A stretch of 64,000 bases of DNA from Sipunculus nudus (taxonomy: Eukaryota; Annelida; Sipuncula; Golfingiida; Sipunculidae): the NCBI GenBank assembly GCA_026874595.1, contig CM049306.1, positions 85,836,142-85,900,141 of the forward strand. Reading direction: 5' to 3'. The first letter of the stretch is position 1; each line of letters opens with the position of its first letter. Made by a program: the position numbers and the translations under genes. The notes under the pieces were generated by a model that saw nothing but the letters and a program-made list of their open reading frames with translations, ran no database searches and was not told where the DNA came from. Positions 22,689-37,548 of the stretch are shown one piece after another.

Positions 22689-23934
22689 GGATAAATTTTA
22701 ATATGGTCACGCATCCAGAAATGACCTCTAGAGAAAATTAACTTAAACACGTGTTGATGCTTTGATGTCTATACCAGACAGCTGTTACTATGGAGAACGT
22801 AAACCGGGTCGGCTTCTATGGAGTTAAGCTGCATTGAAAGTAACATAAAAAGGAGGCAGGTGTGTCTTCTGACTACTAAACTGCTCTGAAATTAAAATAA
22901 AATGAAACACGTGTTCTCACTAACTAACGTTCCCACGCATATATCTATACATGGTACCCTATAGCCATATACGATAAATTAGCAAAACAATCATCTTGTC
23001 ATACAACCTACTTAAATATACAAAGTCATAACTAAGTCACCGTCCTCTGGTGCGCTGAGAATTACATAAATATGCAATACTTTTTACTATCGCAAAACTG
23101 CTGTTGGTTGGTGGCTTTTGCCACCAACAAGAATTTGGTTAAGATGAGAAAAACTTCAAGTCTGATATAGCTACGAATATATTACAAATATTCGTTTTCA
23201 TATACATATATGACTTGTATGATACTCATCAAATATATCGGAGGAAATAAAGATTATCATCAATCACGGATATTGTCAATTTTCAGGTTAAAAATATTAG
23301 AAAGTTTGTAATGATTTCTGATCCGTTGTGTTTCTTTGACGACATGATACTAAATTTTAAAACATGTCCACTCATTTTCCAATAACAATGAGTTGCTTGC
23401 CATATATGGCTCCATTTGAATTTAAACAAAGAGCATTTCCCAGTGTTTATCGGTTTTTCATCCACTGAAAAGTGATCATCAAACCAATTCAAACATTTAA
23501 CTTTTTTATTAAGAAAATACTTTAGCTCAATAGACTTTGTAAGAACGTCTTTATAGTCAATGGCAATAAAGTATTTTTTTAATGACACAAGTGAGAAACA
23601 TTTATCATACGTCGTGCACAAAAATACTAATAAGACTTGCACTACAGTTATACAGTGACAAAAGAATCCAGCAACAGGATATGCATAGTAGATACAGAAC
23701 AAGTATACATATATGACACTTGTATAGATAGCGATCGCTCTCAGATAGTTATATATTTTATTTTATCATTAGGTTGATGCAAAAAAGGAAAAATACTGTT
23801 TACTGCTCTGAAATAAAACAAAATAAGTTTGACCGTTTTCTGTAATTTTTTTCTTTGTTTACATCGTGTGGTTGCTATCTTTTTTCAATTATATATATCT
23901 CAATCATGAATGATATGAACCCCTGGAGTGTTGG

Positions 23935-23999
<65 letters not shown>

Positions 24000-26879
24000 C
24001 TAAAGAAAGCATATTCAACCATGAACACTCACTATTGCCATGAAGCAAAGTGCTGCTAGACAGCTCCAGTGCTAATCTATTGGTGAGTTTACTCTGGATG
24101 GCTCTCGAGATCTCTGTCAGTAATATAACAGTACAAGGGCATAACCTCGGAATTTTCTCTTTTACAGGTAAAATAGGTCCCTATTTATGCAAGTACAAAT
24201 GAATATATGATATGCACTAATGCTTTTTTCGATACGCATATTTTGGTATGTAAGGGTTTTCAAGATTATTTACGTCAAATTAAAAGTGTACCTGTCCAAT
24301 GATAAATAAAAAAAATCCCCTTTAGAACGAGGACATGCACCCCAATGTTGTTAAACGCACACCCTTAGTTGTCATCCGGAATCACAGTCAAACGAGATGA
24401 TTTACCCCTGCAGCAACATCAAAGCAGGCCCTAACAGTCCAGTGGATCCAATGTGATAAGCATGTATTCAGTTGCATATCAATTGTAGCTTTATAAAACG
24501 GAAACGAATTCCTTATTTTCTATTTACAGTGGTTAAATCATTACCTTCATTGTGTATTGAACACAAGCTTATGACTCAGTCCCAAGCTCACTCTGTATAT
24601 TAATTGAGGAGTCGTATATACAAAACACATAGCATGAAGACTATGTTTTATTGAAAGCCCGAGTCTGTGCTTGGCCACTTAGTGAGCAGTGAGACTGCTG
24701 TATCATGAGAATAGTCTACAATCTGCATCTCGTACAGCAATGAGATTTAATTTTCATAAACTGTCAATAAACAACATGCATCACTTGACACAATAAGTTT
24801 GCTCATAAGTATGACTCCTCTATATTTTCAGTTTTACTACAGATAATCAATGTACATTAAAAGTGATAAACTTGGAAGGAGTGATTCATAAAACAGCTGT
24901 GTCTTATGTTCCAATATCTAATGTTTTGCATTATAACTGCGCTGTATCAAATGCCAAAATCTATGCTTGACCCCGAAGCAATGATTGTGACTCTATCACC
25001 ATGTAATTAATCCTACCTGTTCCGCCTTCAGTCAGATCTAATATTAAGGGGGCAATCAACAGTGTACAACATTCAGCTCATAACATGATATTTCTAGATA
25101 CAAGAGTAAGACATTTCAGTTTTTTAATTGATGTACTTGAAGTGTTAATTTAAATTAAGGAGTTAATAGATTTAATCACAATGTTGTTGAAGGTTTATCT
25201 AAAATACATCTAAATTATTGCCTCAAGTAAATATTTTGTGTTGACTGTTTCAGTCTATGCCTGACCTGTTGGTAGTGAGACTCTCATCCTGAACCTAATC
25301 TCATCTAACTAAATAACAAAATTGACATCAACAGCAATAATAATTTTCTTGTGGTGTAGAAAGACTAAGCTATAATCTTCACGAGAACCACATGGTAAAG
25401 ATAATTTTGAGCAGAAGCAACAAAAATATCCCTTTATATTCCTTATGGCAGTTCTCTTTTTGTACCTGATATTATTCTGTGATACATTTACATATATTCA
25501 CATATTGACAAATACCAAAAATCATAGGCTGAACACTAATATTCAGCTGGATGCACATATACAGCGAGTAAGTTTGGTTTAATAAAAAAAATTAAAATGA
25601 TTGAATTTAGATGGTAAAATCGGATACATCTCTTTTTGCAAAATCCACAACTGATGTACAGCAGCACAGCGTGTAAGAATATAGTGTTTTGATATGACTG
25701 AGTCAAAAATGATCACAAACAAATCAATTTCAGTGTTTTTTATGGCCAACAAATAGAATGTAGTCTATGTCAGCCAGTATTTTGGTTCTTATTCACATAA
25801 TTTTTATGTTATAATATAAATCCTCCCTTAATGGTCTCTTTAAGTAAATTTTAATTATAAAGATAACAGATTATTGACAGTGTCTTGCTAAATACATGCA
25901 TTTCTTTTTTTTAGATAAAAAAAGGTTAAAATCTGAACAAAGCAGGCAGTTTTACACACATTTCCCATGAAACTTGTACCAGTCAGAGGGACCAGCCAAT
26001 AATTCCAGATATGTATTCTTGTTCGCGGATACATATATATACATGTATAAAGGAATGCCATGTATAAATACACATACACACACATTTATACAGAATTATA
26101 TGCACATATATGAAAATGTACATTTTGCCCTTGTACAAATCTGATTGGGTAAGTTTGATTTATTAAAATACAGAATATCAAAGTATAATCAGCTCAGCTG
26201 AGAGTGGCCCCTAATTAGGCTAATATAATGATGCATGTGTATTCGGGACGTGAATATAATATTAACAGCTGGTTAATAATTAAAAGGACATGAAGTCGTG
26301 GGACAATGCCAGTGGTTGAACTAAGTACAACAACGGCGTCTTCACATAATAATTTCTAAGCACTAGACCACTTTTTCCTGTAAATTAAAAGGTATATGTC
26401 ATGTAACATGAGATAACGATAAATATATGACCAACACAGTGTGTCACTATCGAGTATCACTATAACTTAGTATCAGTACCGGTAAGCGATTTTTAAGAGG
26501 GCAAACACAGGAACACATATATTAAATATTATTAATACTATTGTAATTAATAAAAAAATTTTCACAAATAACAGTCTGAACAGTTCGATTGTCTTTCCTG
26601 ACGAGCTGAAATGATGAGACCTGGCATGAGTCTTATCAAATATTATCCCTTCCAGGTGCAGAGCTTGACCGTAGGCCTAATAGTAGCATAACTACCAAAC
26701 AAAACGTTAACATGACATTTCGAAATTCAGATAAAATGATATACAAATACTGTAGACCTCTGATTCTGGGTTCAACAAACATTCTGTTCTGGGTGTGTGA
26801 ACTGTGATATACGATCGGCAAACGGATATACTGCTGCGAGAGTCATTTGTGGGAAAGATTTTCTGACATCCGTGGACTG
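22689..26879. other. Long intergenic stretch without recognised genes
   Basis: AT-rich with no supported coding region. It contains an (AT)n run at 23949-23998. Confidence 0.45.
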
Positions 26880-26889
26880 TGCGCGCGTG

Positions 26890-27062
26890 TATATAGTACA
26901 AGGAACTCTATGAGACGAACAGTGATACATCTCTGTATCACGTGAGAACAACGCTCATGTGACCAGGGGAAACGTTGACAAAGACTGTTTTGAGTGTAGT
27001 GTACAAGAGACTCAGTGTTAAGTTGTGCTTATCGTTATCGATTGTAATGGTGGTAAAGATAT
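26890..27062 (+). promoter_or_regulatory. Candidate promoter and non-coding first exon of gene B
   Basis: A TATATAG box at 26890-26896 is followed by about 165 bases of mixed composition, ending at an excellent donor, AAGATAT|GTAAGTAAC, at 27062/27063. Joined to the acceptor at 32745, the only short upstream frame (ATG at about 27047) stops after six codons, so the exon would be 5' untranslated. The TATA-to-exon spacing and the strong donor are the only evidence. The real promoter could lie elsewhere, for example just before 32746. Confidence 0.3.
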
Positions 27063-30000
27063 GTAAGTAACATCTTTCTTTGACTTTGTTATTAAATTTT
27101 GTTTTACTTTACACATGTCTTAGAGTCTTTATTGGAGTACGTAATAAAAACTTCTTGTATTTAGCCGGGCAGTTGATTTGACTGTTTTTAAAGAACCTTG
27201 ACGTTCACATCCCCAGTAGTGTGACACACAATATGTTTCATATTATGTGCAACAACATCAAAGTGTAACATTAAAGGTGATATTAACTGCTAAGGAGCCA
27301 ACACAATTGTCGAACAGTACATTAAGGTAACCCACAATTGTGATCCATTGTTGATCGCTGTATACCATCCCTCGCATGTCCGGCATAACCCATTCAGGAT
27401 ATCCTTTCCAAAATCTCTGGTCTGCCCCTGTAGTTTAACATTTTGCCAAATCTTCAGAAATCCCCTTGATAATGTTACAATGACATGAATTTTACGATTA
27501 TTATTCTATATTTTCCGAAAATTTGACCGCGAAGCAATTTATAGTCACAATTAGGCCTATTTATTATCATATCAGCTTCGTACACGGAGTAATCAATTTA
27601 ATGCTCTGCCTATAAATGATCTCTTTTTTTAAATGCTTAGTGTACTCATTTACTTAGTTTGATATCAAAACAGCAGATTATGAAGACAACAGTTGAGATA
27701 ATTATGGATTTACTCTTTTCACTCGCGTTTTTAATTCCGTGTTTGCCATTGTTTTTAAACTTTAACAGGGTTTAAAATTCTCCCGAATAATGTTACCTAA
27801 GACCTTCACTTTGATTTGGGCCAAGGAGGCAGGGTGTCAGTTTACTAGCTATCGGCAAATCACAGGCTGATAGCTGGTGGCTCCGTTCTCTGCCCCTATG
27901 AGTAAAACCACTGCACCCCAGTTTTTCTTCCCCTTTGAGGTCAGCTTTTCAGGATGGAGGGCAGCTCCAGCTGCCCCCAGCTCCAGGGACCACTATGCGG
28001 AGTCGTCTTAAATTGTATCTGCTATCCGTAGTGACTACCCACTTTTAAACAGCAGTCAATCCTACCTAGCCAAGTACGTATCATTTAATTTTATTTCTAA
28101 ATTTAAACAATATTTGCAGTCCTGCTAATTTGAAGGAATAGACTCTCTAAATTTTATTCCAGTAAAACCGTGTTGTTTTATTTCTTTAAATTGTGCATGA
28201 GCACAATTTAAATTGTGCTGTCCAACCCCCCCCCCCCCCCCCCCGAATTAATAAGCAAACTACAATTGGCGAGCTTTGTGCCTTTTGGCGCTAATATTAG
28301 CGCTAGGAACGGACCCTGGTTTATAAATTTGCTTATTTCAAGCTGATTCTGGGTCAATATATACTTGAGGGGCTTATGTTGTAAAATTCTGCTAAATAAG
28401 CTATCTATTCAAATTCAAATATTAACATAGCAACACCTTTGAAAATGCCTGATTTTCATTTCCTAAGCAGGTTCCCTATATTTAGCATTTATTTTGTAAC
28501 CAGAATAGGGACTGTTTGTAAATTTAGGCTCATCTCTGTTTAAAGAACAATGCAGGTCATATTACTTGCTATAGCTAGTACAACATTTGATATACTATTT
28601 AAGTAAGTTTCTCTCTTATAGCTATGAAGTATTGTGTACATTATACAACAGTGTATGTTTAAATTATCCTTTATCTGTAAAATTTACATTAAATTCAACG
28701 ATAATTAGGAAATTTTTATTGTGGATTAACCAGTTATATAATTTTTACATTCTTATACAATGAAAGCCATAATATCGTAATATTTCTAATTACTTCAGTT
28801 CTTATCTGAAATTGAATTCCTCAGTGTTAAACCTGAATTGTATGTTCTCATTATTTTACATAGATAAATAAGATACAAACAAAAGTGTATGATAAATATG
28901 TATGTAAAATATGTGTGACTAAGATGTAAATGCACTTATGTACTTATTTCCTTTATGTAATGTGTGTATAAAACTATAACACGCATCTTCCTATTATTGG
29001 GCATAAGCGAAATCCGGAACTATTTTTATGCTTAGCATGTAACAGGCAGGCAATTAATGCCTGCAATTGTATATGTCATATTTGACTTATAATGAATGGG
29101 TGACTATTTATTTGCAAAATTAATCGGTTAATCAGATAATTTGTCTATAAAAACCTACAGGGTTTGATCTACATTAATTTAATAATAGTAACAGCTCAAC
29201 CTGTTATTATGCGTAGCCTTCGCTTAAATATAAATAACATAACTTCTGTTTTGAAAATATTTATATATAGAACCACAGACTTGAACCTATCTTAACCTCT
29301 TTTCTTGTGAATGTACTTTGATAGAAACATTAGTCAAATACCTTATTACTTAAACTGGATAGTCAGTTTAACAGATTTGATCAGCCTGCTCTGCCAATAT
29401 TATAACATTATTCTACAAACCCTTTAATTCAGTGATCTATATAATTAAATCAAATGGGTTTGTTGTCTAGAGAAAATGAGCCTACATACCGTTTAAAAAC
29501 AAGGCTTTAATTATTTTACCTTACCTAGAGGTCTCAGAAACCTGTGCACGTGAAATATTGTTTGACCCATATTAAATTACAGAAAGAATACGTTAATCGA
29601 ACGACCGTTTGACCAAATGTCACAAGGAGGGTCACAGGTCCGGTTATTGCATTATACCAGCTGTGTTTCTGTGTGAGGTTCTTCCAGTTCTGATCAACAT
29701 TCAGGTTTTTCATTGGGATCTCGTATTAATGGCTTAACCACAAAGGTCATGCCCCAGTCTATTGTATCATAAAGGGCTGAACACACATCACTCTCAGGTG
29801 TCAGAGACATCTGTCTCCCAGGGGCTTCCTGTAATCTTATTTATCTCCCAGTTAGGATTAGCGACCCCGACACCCCTGATTTCCCTGTGTCCCATATGGG
29901 ATTATATAATTTCTTTGGACCCAGATCATTTAAGCCAACCTAGATTATCTAACACCATAACTATATCTGTGTTACAGAGAATATACACCTGGTCATAGTT

Positions 30001-32745
30001 GCATATCATTCATCACCCCCTATATCCATTATGTGCTCATCAATCTCTGATTTGCCTTAAATAATATTATTAATAATAGCAAAAAAAATAATTAAATACA
30101 ATAATAATATGAATCTAAAATATAAATTCATAACTGAACCTATTGTTCCGTTGGTCTCTCTTATATATCCACCTGATACAAGCTAATACTTTTAAGGTGT
30201 TTAGTGCTTGCCTATAACTATTCTGAACTACTTGTGACAATTAATTATGAATTTTCTTTTTAATATACAACAACCTAACTTAAGCTGGATTTAGTAATTT
30301 AGATCAATCATTTGACAGATATATTTTTTTTCAGAGGATGTCCTCTGTGGCACATATATGCTCATATCTTATTTATACTTTGACATAAATAATTAGTTTA
30401 TTTCAAAGCAAACAGAAAATTCCCAGTTTGAAAATTCACTACATTCAATTTAAATACACATGCAGACTAAATTCAAGTTATTTTTCTTTTTAACTTTCCA
30501 TAAACTTTTACCTTTAAATTCAACCTAAATTCTACCCTTTAAATGAAACTTTTACAGAGCCAGTTCACTAAAATATTTGAAACTGCAATTCTTTAACACT
30601 CATGGCTCTACACAATTAGAAAATTTTATATATAAATTATACTTGTAAGTTTTATACAGTGAAAAGCATTATATTTTGGTACACATAATAGACTGCCTGT
30701 AGGGTAATTGTAACGTCTGACACTCCTGGAATGTTTTGTTGGATTGGGTTTTCAAGTTGCGTAGACTTCAGAAATTTGCATGGAGCCATTGGAAAGTTCA
30801 ATACCAGTCTTTTTATTTTGTTAGGGTTCTTACCCCGGCATGGTATGCATTTCTATGTTGAGTGTAAAAGTTTGGCATTAAGGGTTTAAAATATACCAGT
30901 TGCCTTGTGGTTATATACCCCGCATGGAAATGGAGTCCCTTTTTATGCAGTTTTGTCGTTCGCAAGTTGCTCCATTCGTTTTTTGGGAGATGCTCTCCGG
31001 TTATGGAGACAAATTTTGCCTAGTGAATTTGGTGTCTGACATGGCTGCATGCCTGCCTTGTAAGTTTTGCATATTGCACGCTAGTGCCTTTCTGTCTGGT
31101 GAGTTTAAGGTGTTTGCAGGGTACCACCCTTCGTCTAGAAAATGCTGTATTCGGTATGGCGGCGCCACCTGCTGAGATTGTATCTGTCATGATATATACA
31201 TCTATCTTTAAAAGAGTCAACCAGCACAAATTTTGTCTCTCACAAGTATTGGTAGTAAAATAAATAAATTAGACCTGTGTGTGTACTTAACACACCAGTT
31301 AAACTGGCCTTGTTCATCTAGAAGTTTAACTTGTTTAATTAAGTTAAATTCAATGAAATCATATCAATAATATCTATATATGTGCAACAAACCAATATAC
31401 AAAACAAGTAAATGAATAAATACATGAATAAAATGAATAAATAAAGCTGAAATAAAGTCAAGGTACACAAGCCATATTGCATTTGAGAGCAATGATATTT
31501 TAATATGAATAACAAACCACAAACCATTGCTGCGTCGGGATGAATATTTTTTGTCACCAATATACTGCAGATTCCAGTTAATAAATGCTAACGATGATGT
31601 ATAAATCTGATTACTACAAAGTAAGTTAACTATAACACATAATCTGAATCTATAAAATATATTAGCCCAGTGGGAAGGCAAGTTTCGGCTGATCGGAGCC
31701 TAGAATAAATACATTAAATACGGTCAACATTGTGAGGCCAGATAGCGCACAGAAAATACTTTTAATGAAAAAGCTTACCCGAGGGCAATGCACAAACATT
31801 TTAACACTGATCAGCTGATGATACAGTGTGCGAGTAAATCTCGCTATATAAGAAGTAGTCAAAATATTTTAGCCCAGTGAGCGGGCATGTTCCAGCCAGA
31901 TGTGGCTCTAACTAAATACCGTTTAAATTATGAGGTCAGACAGGGCACACAAAAATACTGTTCGTCAAATATGACGTGGTGGCTTGTTTTGTCCACTGGA
32001 TGTTTTCGGTGCTATATAAATATTGGGTTCATAGTTACCGTCTACTTAATTTACTTTGTGTGAGACGAAGAAAAAGGGCCCAATTTACCACTAGAATTAA
32101 TGAGCAAACTGCAAGGGAATATTGCGGCTTGGCACTCGCCCAAAATGGTGTTGGAAAAAGTTACCTATCAAGTCCAAAATATAAATATAATTAAAGCTTA
32201 AACCTTACAAATTTCACGCCTTAAAATTGAAATTAGTTTGGTATAATCTGTATAGTTGAACAAATAACATGTATTGTATTACAATGAAAAAATATTAAAT
32301 ACCTGTGGAGCGGTCGAGTTGGGGGGTGGATACTTAATTGTGATACTTCAAGTTATTTATAATGCACTGAAAAGCAGAGACTTGAATAATTAACTTTGAA
32401 ATATTAGGTGCAGTTCTCCTCTCTAAACCTAGGCATGAAAACATGAAACATAAAAGTTTTTGATAAAATGATTAACATGTCTCCAAAACATATCCATACG
32501 TTGAAAAGACATGAATTTACCACTAATCATATCAGCAGATGGCGCTAAGTGTTTGTTGTATTGTCACAACATTCACAACTGTTCACAACTTTCAGATCCA
32601 TAGGAAGTTTTAATTTTACCGAATGCCAGTGAATGGAAACCACACATCACGGGAATCAGCACTTCAAAACAGCAGCTGAACAAGACGATAACTCTTCAGC
32701 TTTCGGTACAATCAGACTGACATTTCCCATGTTTTTCTCTCACAG
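27063..32745 (+). other. Presumed first intron or 5' flank of gene B
   Basis: No coding region is supported. A 19-base C run lies at 28226-28244. A diverged direct repeat of about 110 bases (31660-31775 and 31872-31980) shares TTAGCCCAGTG, a TGAGGCCAGA/TGAGGTCAGA motif and GCACA-AAAATACT. Confidence 0.4.
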
Positions 32746-32766
32746 ATTAAGACTAAAGAATCCAGA

Positions 32767-32843
32767 ATGATATCCTCGTGGAAAAGGGAGTTGCGGTCGT
32801 GGAGTTATCATCACTTCTTCGTTTTTCTCCTGACGTTCTTTGG
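32767..32843 (+). CDS. SLC37A3-like gene B, first coding exon
   Basis: The acceptor is TCTCTCACAG at 32736-32745. After 21 untranslated bases the ATG at 32767 starts MISSWKRELRSWSYHHFFVF, then LLTFFG, and the donor is TTTGG|GTGAGT at 32843/32844 (phase 2). A short basic cytosolic N-terminus followed by the first membrane helix is the expected start of an SLC37 protein. The first in-frame ATG is used; an in-frame stop upstream in the putative joined leader supports it. The next coding exon is 5.3 kb away. Confidence 0.8.
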
Positions 32844-33744
32844 GTGAGTTGTAACTGCAAAAGAGTCAATATTAGTACAAGACTACATTTATAAACAGGT
32901 CCAGGACGACCACAGATTGTAGTATGCCCTACATTTCGGGGTACCGGTACGTACTTCGTTCGAGGTACGCTTGTATTTACAGGCTTCGGTGGAAGTATGA
33001 TGTGAGAGACTGCCTTCATTCAATTCATGAACGTCGAATAATAAGCGCATAGTGCCGGCCAATCATATAAGACAATACGTAGTTCTACCAGCTGACCTCC
33101 GCGAATGCATTGTCGGGGTAATCTCGTTCAAGGCTGAAGTCCTGTAATTCAACGTCAGTTCCCATGACAATATTAGGGGGTTTTCGGGTTTTTTTAAACG
33201 ACACATCTGAAATTAACTTTACATGTCCAACAACTTTCTGACGTGGGTTAGCAAGACATTCCATGGCCGATTTTGTTTCAAATGACTTATATAGTCACCC
33301 ATGTACACCAAAATGCGCCATTGTTACGCTCTTACACAGCGCTTTAACTGGCCTACTTCCTATATCTAAATATCTATAGCTTCTTCTTCATCTAAGCATG
33401 TATGCTTAATCAAGGCGCTGTAGGCCTACATATACTAAAACATTAAAATAAATAAAATAGGTAAAAAGCATATAAATTATAAGCATCCCCGAAAAACATC
33501 AGAAACCACTTTAAAGTTTGCTTCCCTAAATAAAAGAGTCTTTAACAGACTCTTAAAACAAATTAACGAACATTTAATGAAAGTTTGTTCCAAATTTCTG
33601 GGGCAGCATTTGCTAAAGCCCTGCCACCAAAATTTACTGTTGGTTTAACGAGTCACTAAGAACTGATTGGAAGATCTAAGTGTGAAAGCGTGAGATGGTT
33701 GATATGATGATCGAAACAGTTCATGCAGTTCACTTGTAAGAAAG

Positions 33745-34110
33745 GCCTACTTGCCACCCCACTTATCTCTGTTTGGACTGACCCATTAATCATGTCACCC
33801 TATTGTACAGTTGGCTTGCCCAGGGCAAAGAAAAAAAAAATTGCCACCCATCTGCTTGTGATTGAATGACCAAGAATGGGCGTCGTCTGGTCGGCGCATG
33901 GTAGTGTCATTTAGACGTGTTAAGGGGATAAACGTTTAATCATAAGGTGAAATACAGTAGCTGCTGCGATTTATTTAACTTCCCTGTTAACAACGTTTAA
34001 CTATTAGACTGGTAGTATATGTAAAGGACATCTCTTTCAGCCATTTCGTGATTTTAAACTTTAATTTCTGTGTTGTTTTCTCTTATCTGTGGGAAAATCA
34101 TACATTGACC
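33745..34110 (+). repeat. Dispersed repeat, copy 1
   Basis: It matches 36637-37320 in order: CTTGCCACCCC-CTTATCT, GACCCATTAAT-ATGTCACCC, TCATTTAGA-GTGTTA, GGGGATAAACG, TTTC-GCCATTT-GTGATTTT. It is uninterrupted here. Confidence 0.6.
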
Positions 34111-36636
34111 AGCGTGCCAGCTTGCAAATATTATTATTTCAAGTTGAGATACGAGTCTATATTTCGGCACTTAGATTACTTTTTTATTAATTTTTCTTCG
34201 AAATTTAAATTACCTGTCGCACCTGAAAATTAAATAGAGCGAAGATTGAGACAACTACCCAATGCTGAAGTTTCAGATTCCTAGAATAACCATGGTATGT
34301 GATTTTTTTGTTCGATTAAGTGTCATAGAGTTCAGTATACTATAGTAGGTATCAGAAATGGCCCTGTGTAGTTAAAAATATTTAATTGCCCTAGATGGCA
34401 TGAAAAATAGACCTGAGCGGCTTGAAAAATAGATTTGCTGTAAATGGCATGTGAAATGGCCCTGAGTGGGTGGAAATTAGGGAACTGCTGTGGCAGATCA
34501 GTGGCATGAAAAATGACCATAAGCGAGACCTTAGAAGGGATAAAAATTGAGTCGACATAAGGCGAAACCTGTAGTAGCCTGCCACGACTGTTTGAGCTTC
34601 CTATCGTGCTTCCATGAGGGTCAATTGGCTGTATAAATATATAAAGTATGAATATTTTTGCCGTGGTGCACAAGTGTTTTGCTATAAATGATTGGCCCGG
34701 AGGTAGGCCTATATTTTGAAGAAACGTGCTAAATGTTCATTTTTATTGACACAGATAAGAGCCGACAGTACTTCGATATGAATTAAATGTAGAAACTGTA
34801 GAAAATGTGACTTTGGGTGTATCCATTTCTTGTACATGGTAAGGCAGCATGAACTAATTGTATAGAGATAGAGCAGTGTGCTAAATTTATGTAAATGTTG
34901 AGGTTTTGTGGGTTTTTATATCAAGTAAGGGTTGATATATCTATTGTTAGGCTTCTATAAATCCTACTTTTGGCAATGCAGAACTTTTATAATTGTTACG
35001 TCATATAAGAAGGAAGCCAATCGCTCAATTAGTAAATTAAATGATAAAATGCTTCATATATAGATACAGTGATTAAGTCAAAACCCATCAAATTAAAGTT
35101 GACATAAAAACATGTTGTTATATAAATACGGATTATTATTATTCCATATAACAACATTAAAATATTTAAATGTTAAAGTGAGCATAAAATACAGTCTAAA
35201 GATGATAATATCATTTTTTTTTCATTTTTGCATGTATTTGTCAAAAACTTATAAGGCTGGTTTAAATGCTTTATTTTTTAGTGTGTGAACAAGATCCTAA
35301 ATTAATAACTTTTTAAAGTTGCACGAACATAAGCCTTATAATAATAAATAAGCATTCAAGGAAACAAATAAGTTTTTTTTGTGCACTCGAATCTGGATAA
35401 ATATGCTAACCTGTAAAAAGCCATGAATGTGAACGTCTGTTGATTTTCTGTCATTTGCTGGTTGAGCCAGTAATTAATGAAAGGTTTCATCTGATTCAGT
35501 TTGCTTACATGTTACGGTGCCAACCGGACAGGAATTTTATTTAATTAACCCATATAGAAACGGCTTAGTAAATATAAAATGAAAATATAAAAAAGTACAT
35601 TCCACAGTTATTTAAGTGCTTAAGGTTATAATCTAAACTTTCAATTAAAAAAAGAAGCTTTAAACGGTAAATACCAAACCCTTCGGCAATTAACAGAGGT
35701 AAGTAAAAAGTTTGTAAATAGCTGCATTGAGAGCTGCAACTGTCGCAGCACAGTCACATGAGAATTACACAATAAGATAAAGTTACAAGTTCAGGCATAT
35801 TTGTCAAGAGTACATACTGGTGTCAGTTTATGTAACACACAACGGTCCCAGTCCATTACTGGATTTAATCCAATAGATGAAAGCAATTAAGTCTATGACA
35901 CAGACATGTTAATTCAGGAATTATTAACAATATTTTCCTGTTAGCTTGTTACTAGTCGGTTCTCTCTCTCTCACAATAAATATTAAATATAAAAAGTATT
36001 GTCCATAGTATGATTTTGTAAGAATTCATAATTCTACCAAATGTTATTTTGTTCTCTCTGTAAAAAAATTATACGCTATCTATTGATACAGAACAGAACA
36101 GAACTTTATTAAGGAAAAAGACCTCAGGCCAAAAGTTCCAAACATTTTAATAAATATTCAATTTAAACAAGTACATCAATCCAATGGAAGGTAGCAGTCT
36201 TATATTTTCTAGTAAACACTGCCATTAACACAAGTAACAGAACTGCATACCTACATACATATAAATCTGTTTTGCCATCATCTGTGAGTATAAACATAAT
36301 TACATTTCAATAAAGGGTCAGTTCAACAAATACAACAATATAATGTTAAGTAACAGTCTTAAAATGACTAACAATCATGCCATAAACACGTAACATTATT
36401 GCACACCTATGTACACAATGATCTATTTTGCTGTCAAAAGTGAGTACCGTTTAAAATACATAATTCAACCATCTATCATTTTCCGTCTCCCCAAAAAAGA
36501 ATTAAACACATATGCAGCAACTTTTGTTATTTCAAATGGATGATCTAAATTAAATAATTTTATAAAATTAAACAGCCAAAACGACTTCTTTATTTACATA
36601 AAGGGGGGGGGGGGGGGGGGGTGTAAGACATCAGGC

Positions 36637-37320
36637 CTTCCTGCCACCCCTCTTATCTATATTTTGACTGGCCCATTAATATGTCACCCTATTGTAAAGT
36701 AGGCTGGCCCAGGGGATGGCAAAGATTAGCCACTCTTCCGCTTGTGCATGAATAATCCAGACATGGGCCTATAGTAGCCCTAATCTGGTCGGGATTTGGT
36801 TAAGTCATTTAGATGTGTTAGGCCAAAAAACAGGTATAGTTCCCAGGCACCGCCCGCGTCAATTTTAAACCCCCGCATCAAAAATTTTTATTTTAAATTT
36901 TCAGTAGAAACCTACAAATTTTAAGCTCCAGCCGCTCGGAAATTTCTTTCAAGAGGATAAAATCACACGATTTTAAAATTTCTTTTATTATGTACTGCTT
37001 TTATTTTTTAGAAAAAATAAATCTGTTATTACCATTCTTTTTCCTTATCATATGACATTTTTATCGAAACATATAAAAAAAAAATAAAAGTTAAAAAAAG
37101 AACGCCCGCTCGCATTGATTTCTGAAAAAAGTGCCTGAGAACCAAACGTTATTATTTTGTGGCCTTCAGGGGATAAACGTAAAATCGACATAAGGTGAAG
37201 TTCAGATTTGTTCTACTTTTAGACTTGCATTGTATGTTAAAGACATCTTTCGGCCATTTGGTGATTTTAAACTTAAATTTCTGAATTGTTTTCTATTATC
37301 TGTGAGAAACATAGCGATAG
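36637..37320 (+). repeat. Dispersed repeat, copy 2, with a MITE inside
   Basis: Diverged partner of 33745-34110. Immediately left of it is a 19-base G run (36603-36621). Between GTGTTA and GGGGATAAACG it carries about 350 bases absent from copy 1, listed next. Confidence 0.6.
36820..37165. mobile_element. MITE-like insertion with inverted ends
   Basis: The left end AGGCCAAAAAACAGGTATAG with TTCCCAGGCAC matches the reverse complement of the right end (GTGCCTGAGAACC with TTATTTTGTGGCCTT). Comparison with the empty site in copy 1 of the surrounding repeat (33922-33932) marks it as an insertion. It is AT-rich inside, without a coding frame. Confidence 0.5.
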
Positions 37321-37512
37321 GCCTATATTTTTGTGCTAGACTACCATGCAATGCCTGGTACGTAATCAGACACCGAAATTTTGTATGTGATACGCTGACG
37401 TATTGGTAACCAGTGTAAATCAGTAAAAAGAGGTATTATATGGTGAAAACTCTGTGCACCATATTTTTCAAATAAGATGGAAGTAAAGAATATCACATGA
37501 CCAAACGTGATG

Positions 37513-37548
<36 letters not shown>

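Noticed and set aside
23283-23702. 139-codon minus-strand open frame
   Set aside because: AT-rich, with a skewed Phe/Tyr/Lys composition as expected by chance; no motif found.
30900-31175. 91-codon open frame in the presumed first intron of gene B
   Set aside because: Composition is not clearly protein-like, there are no splice partners in phase, and the sequence resembles dispersed repeat DNA.
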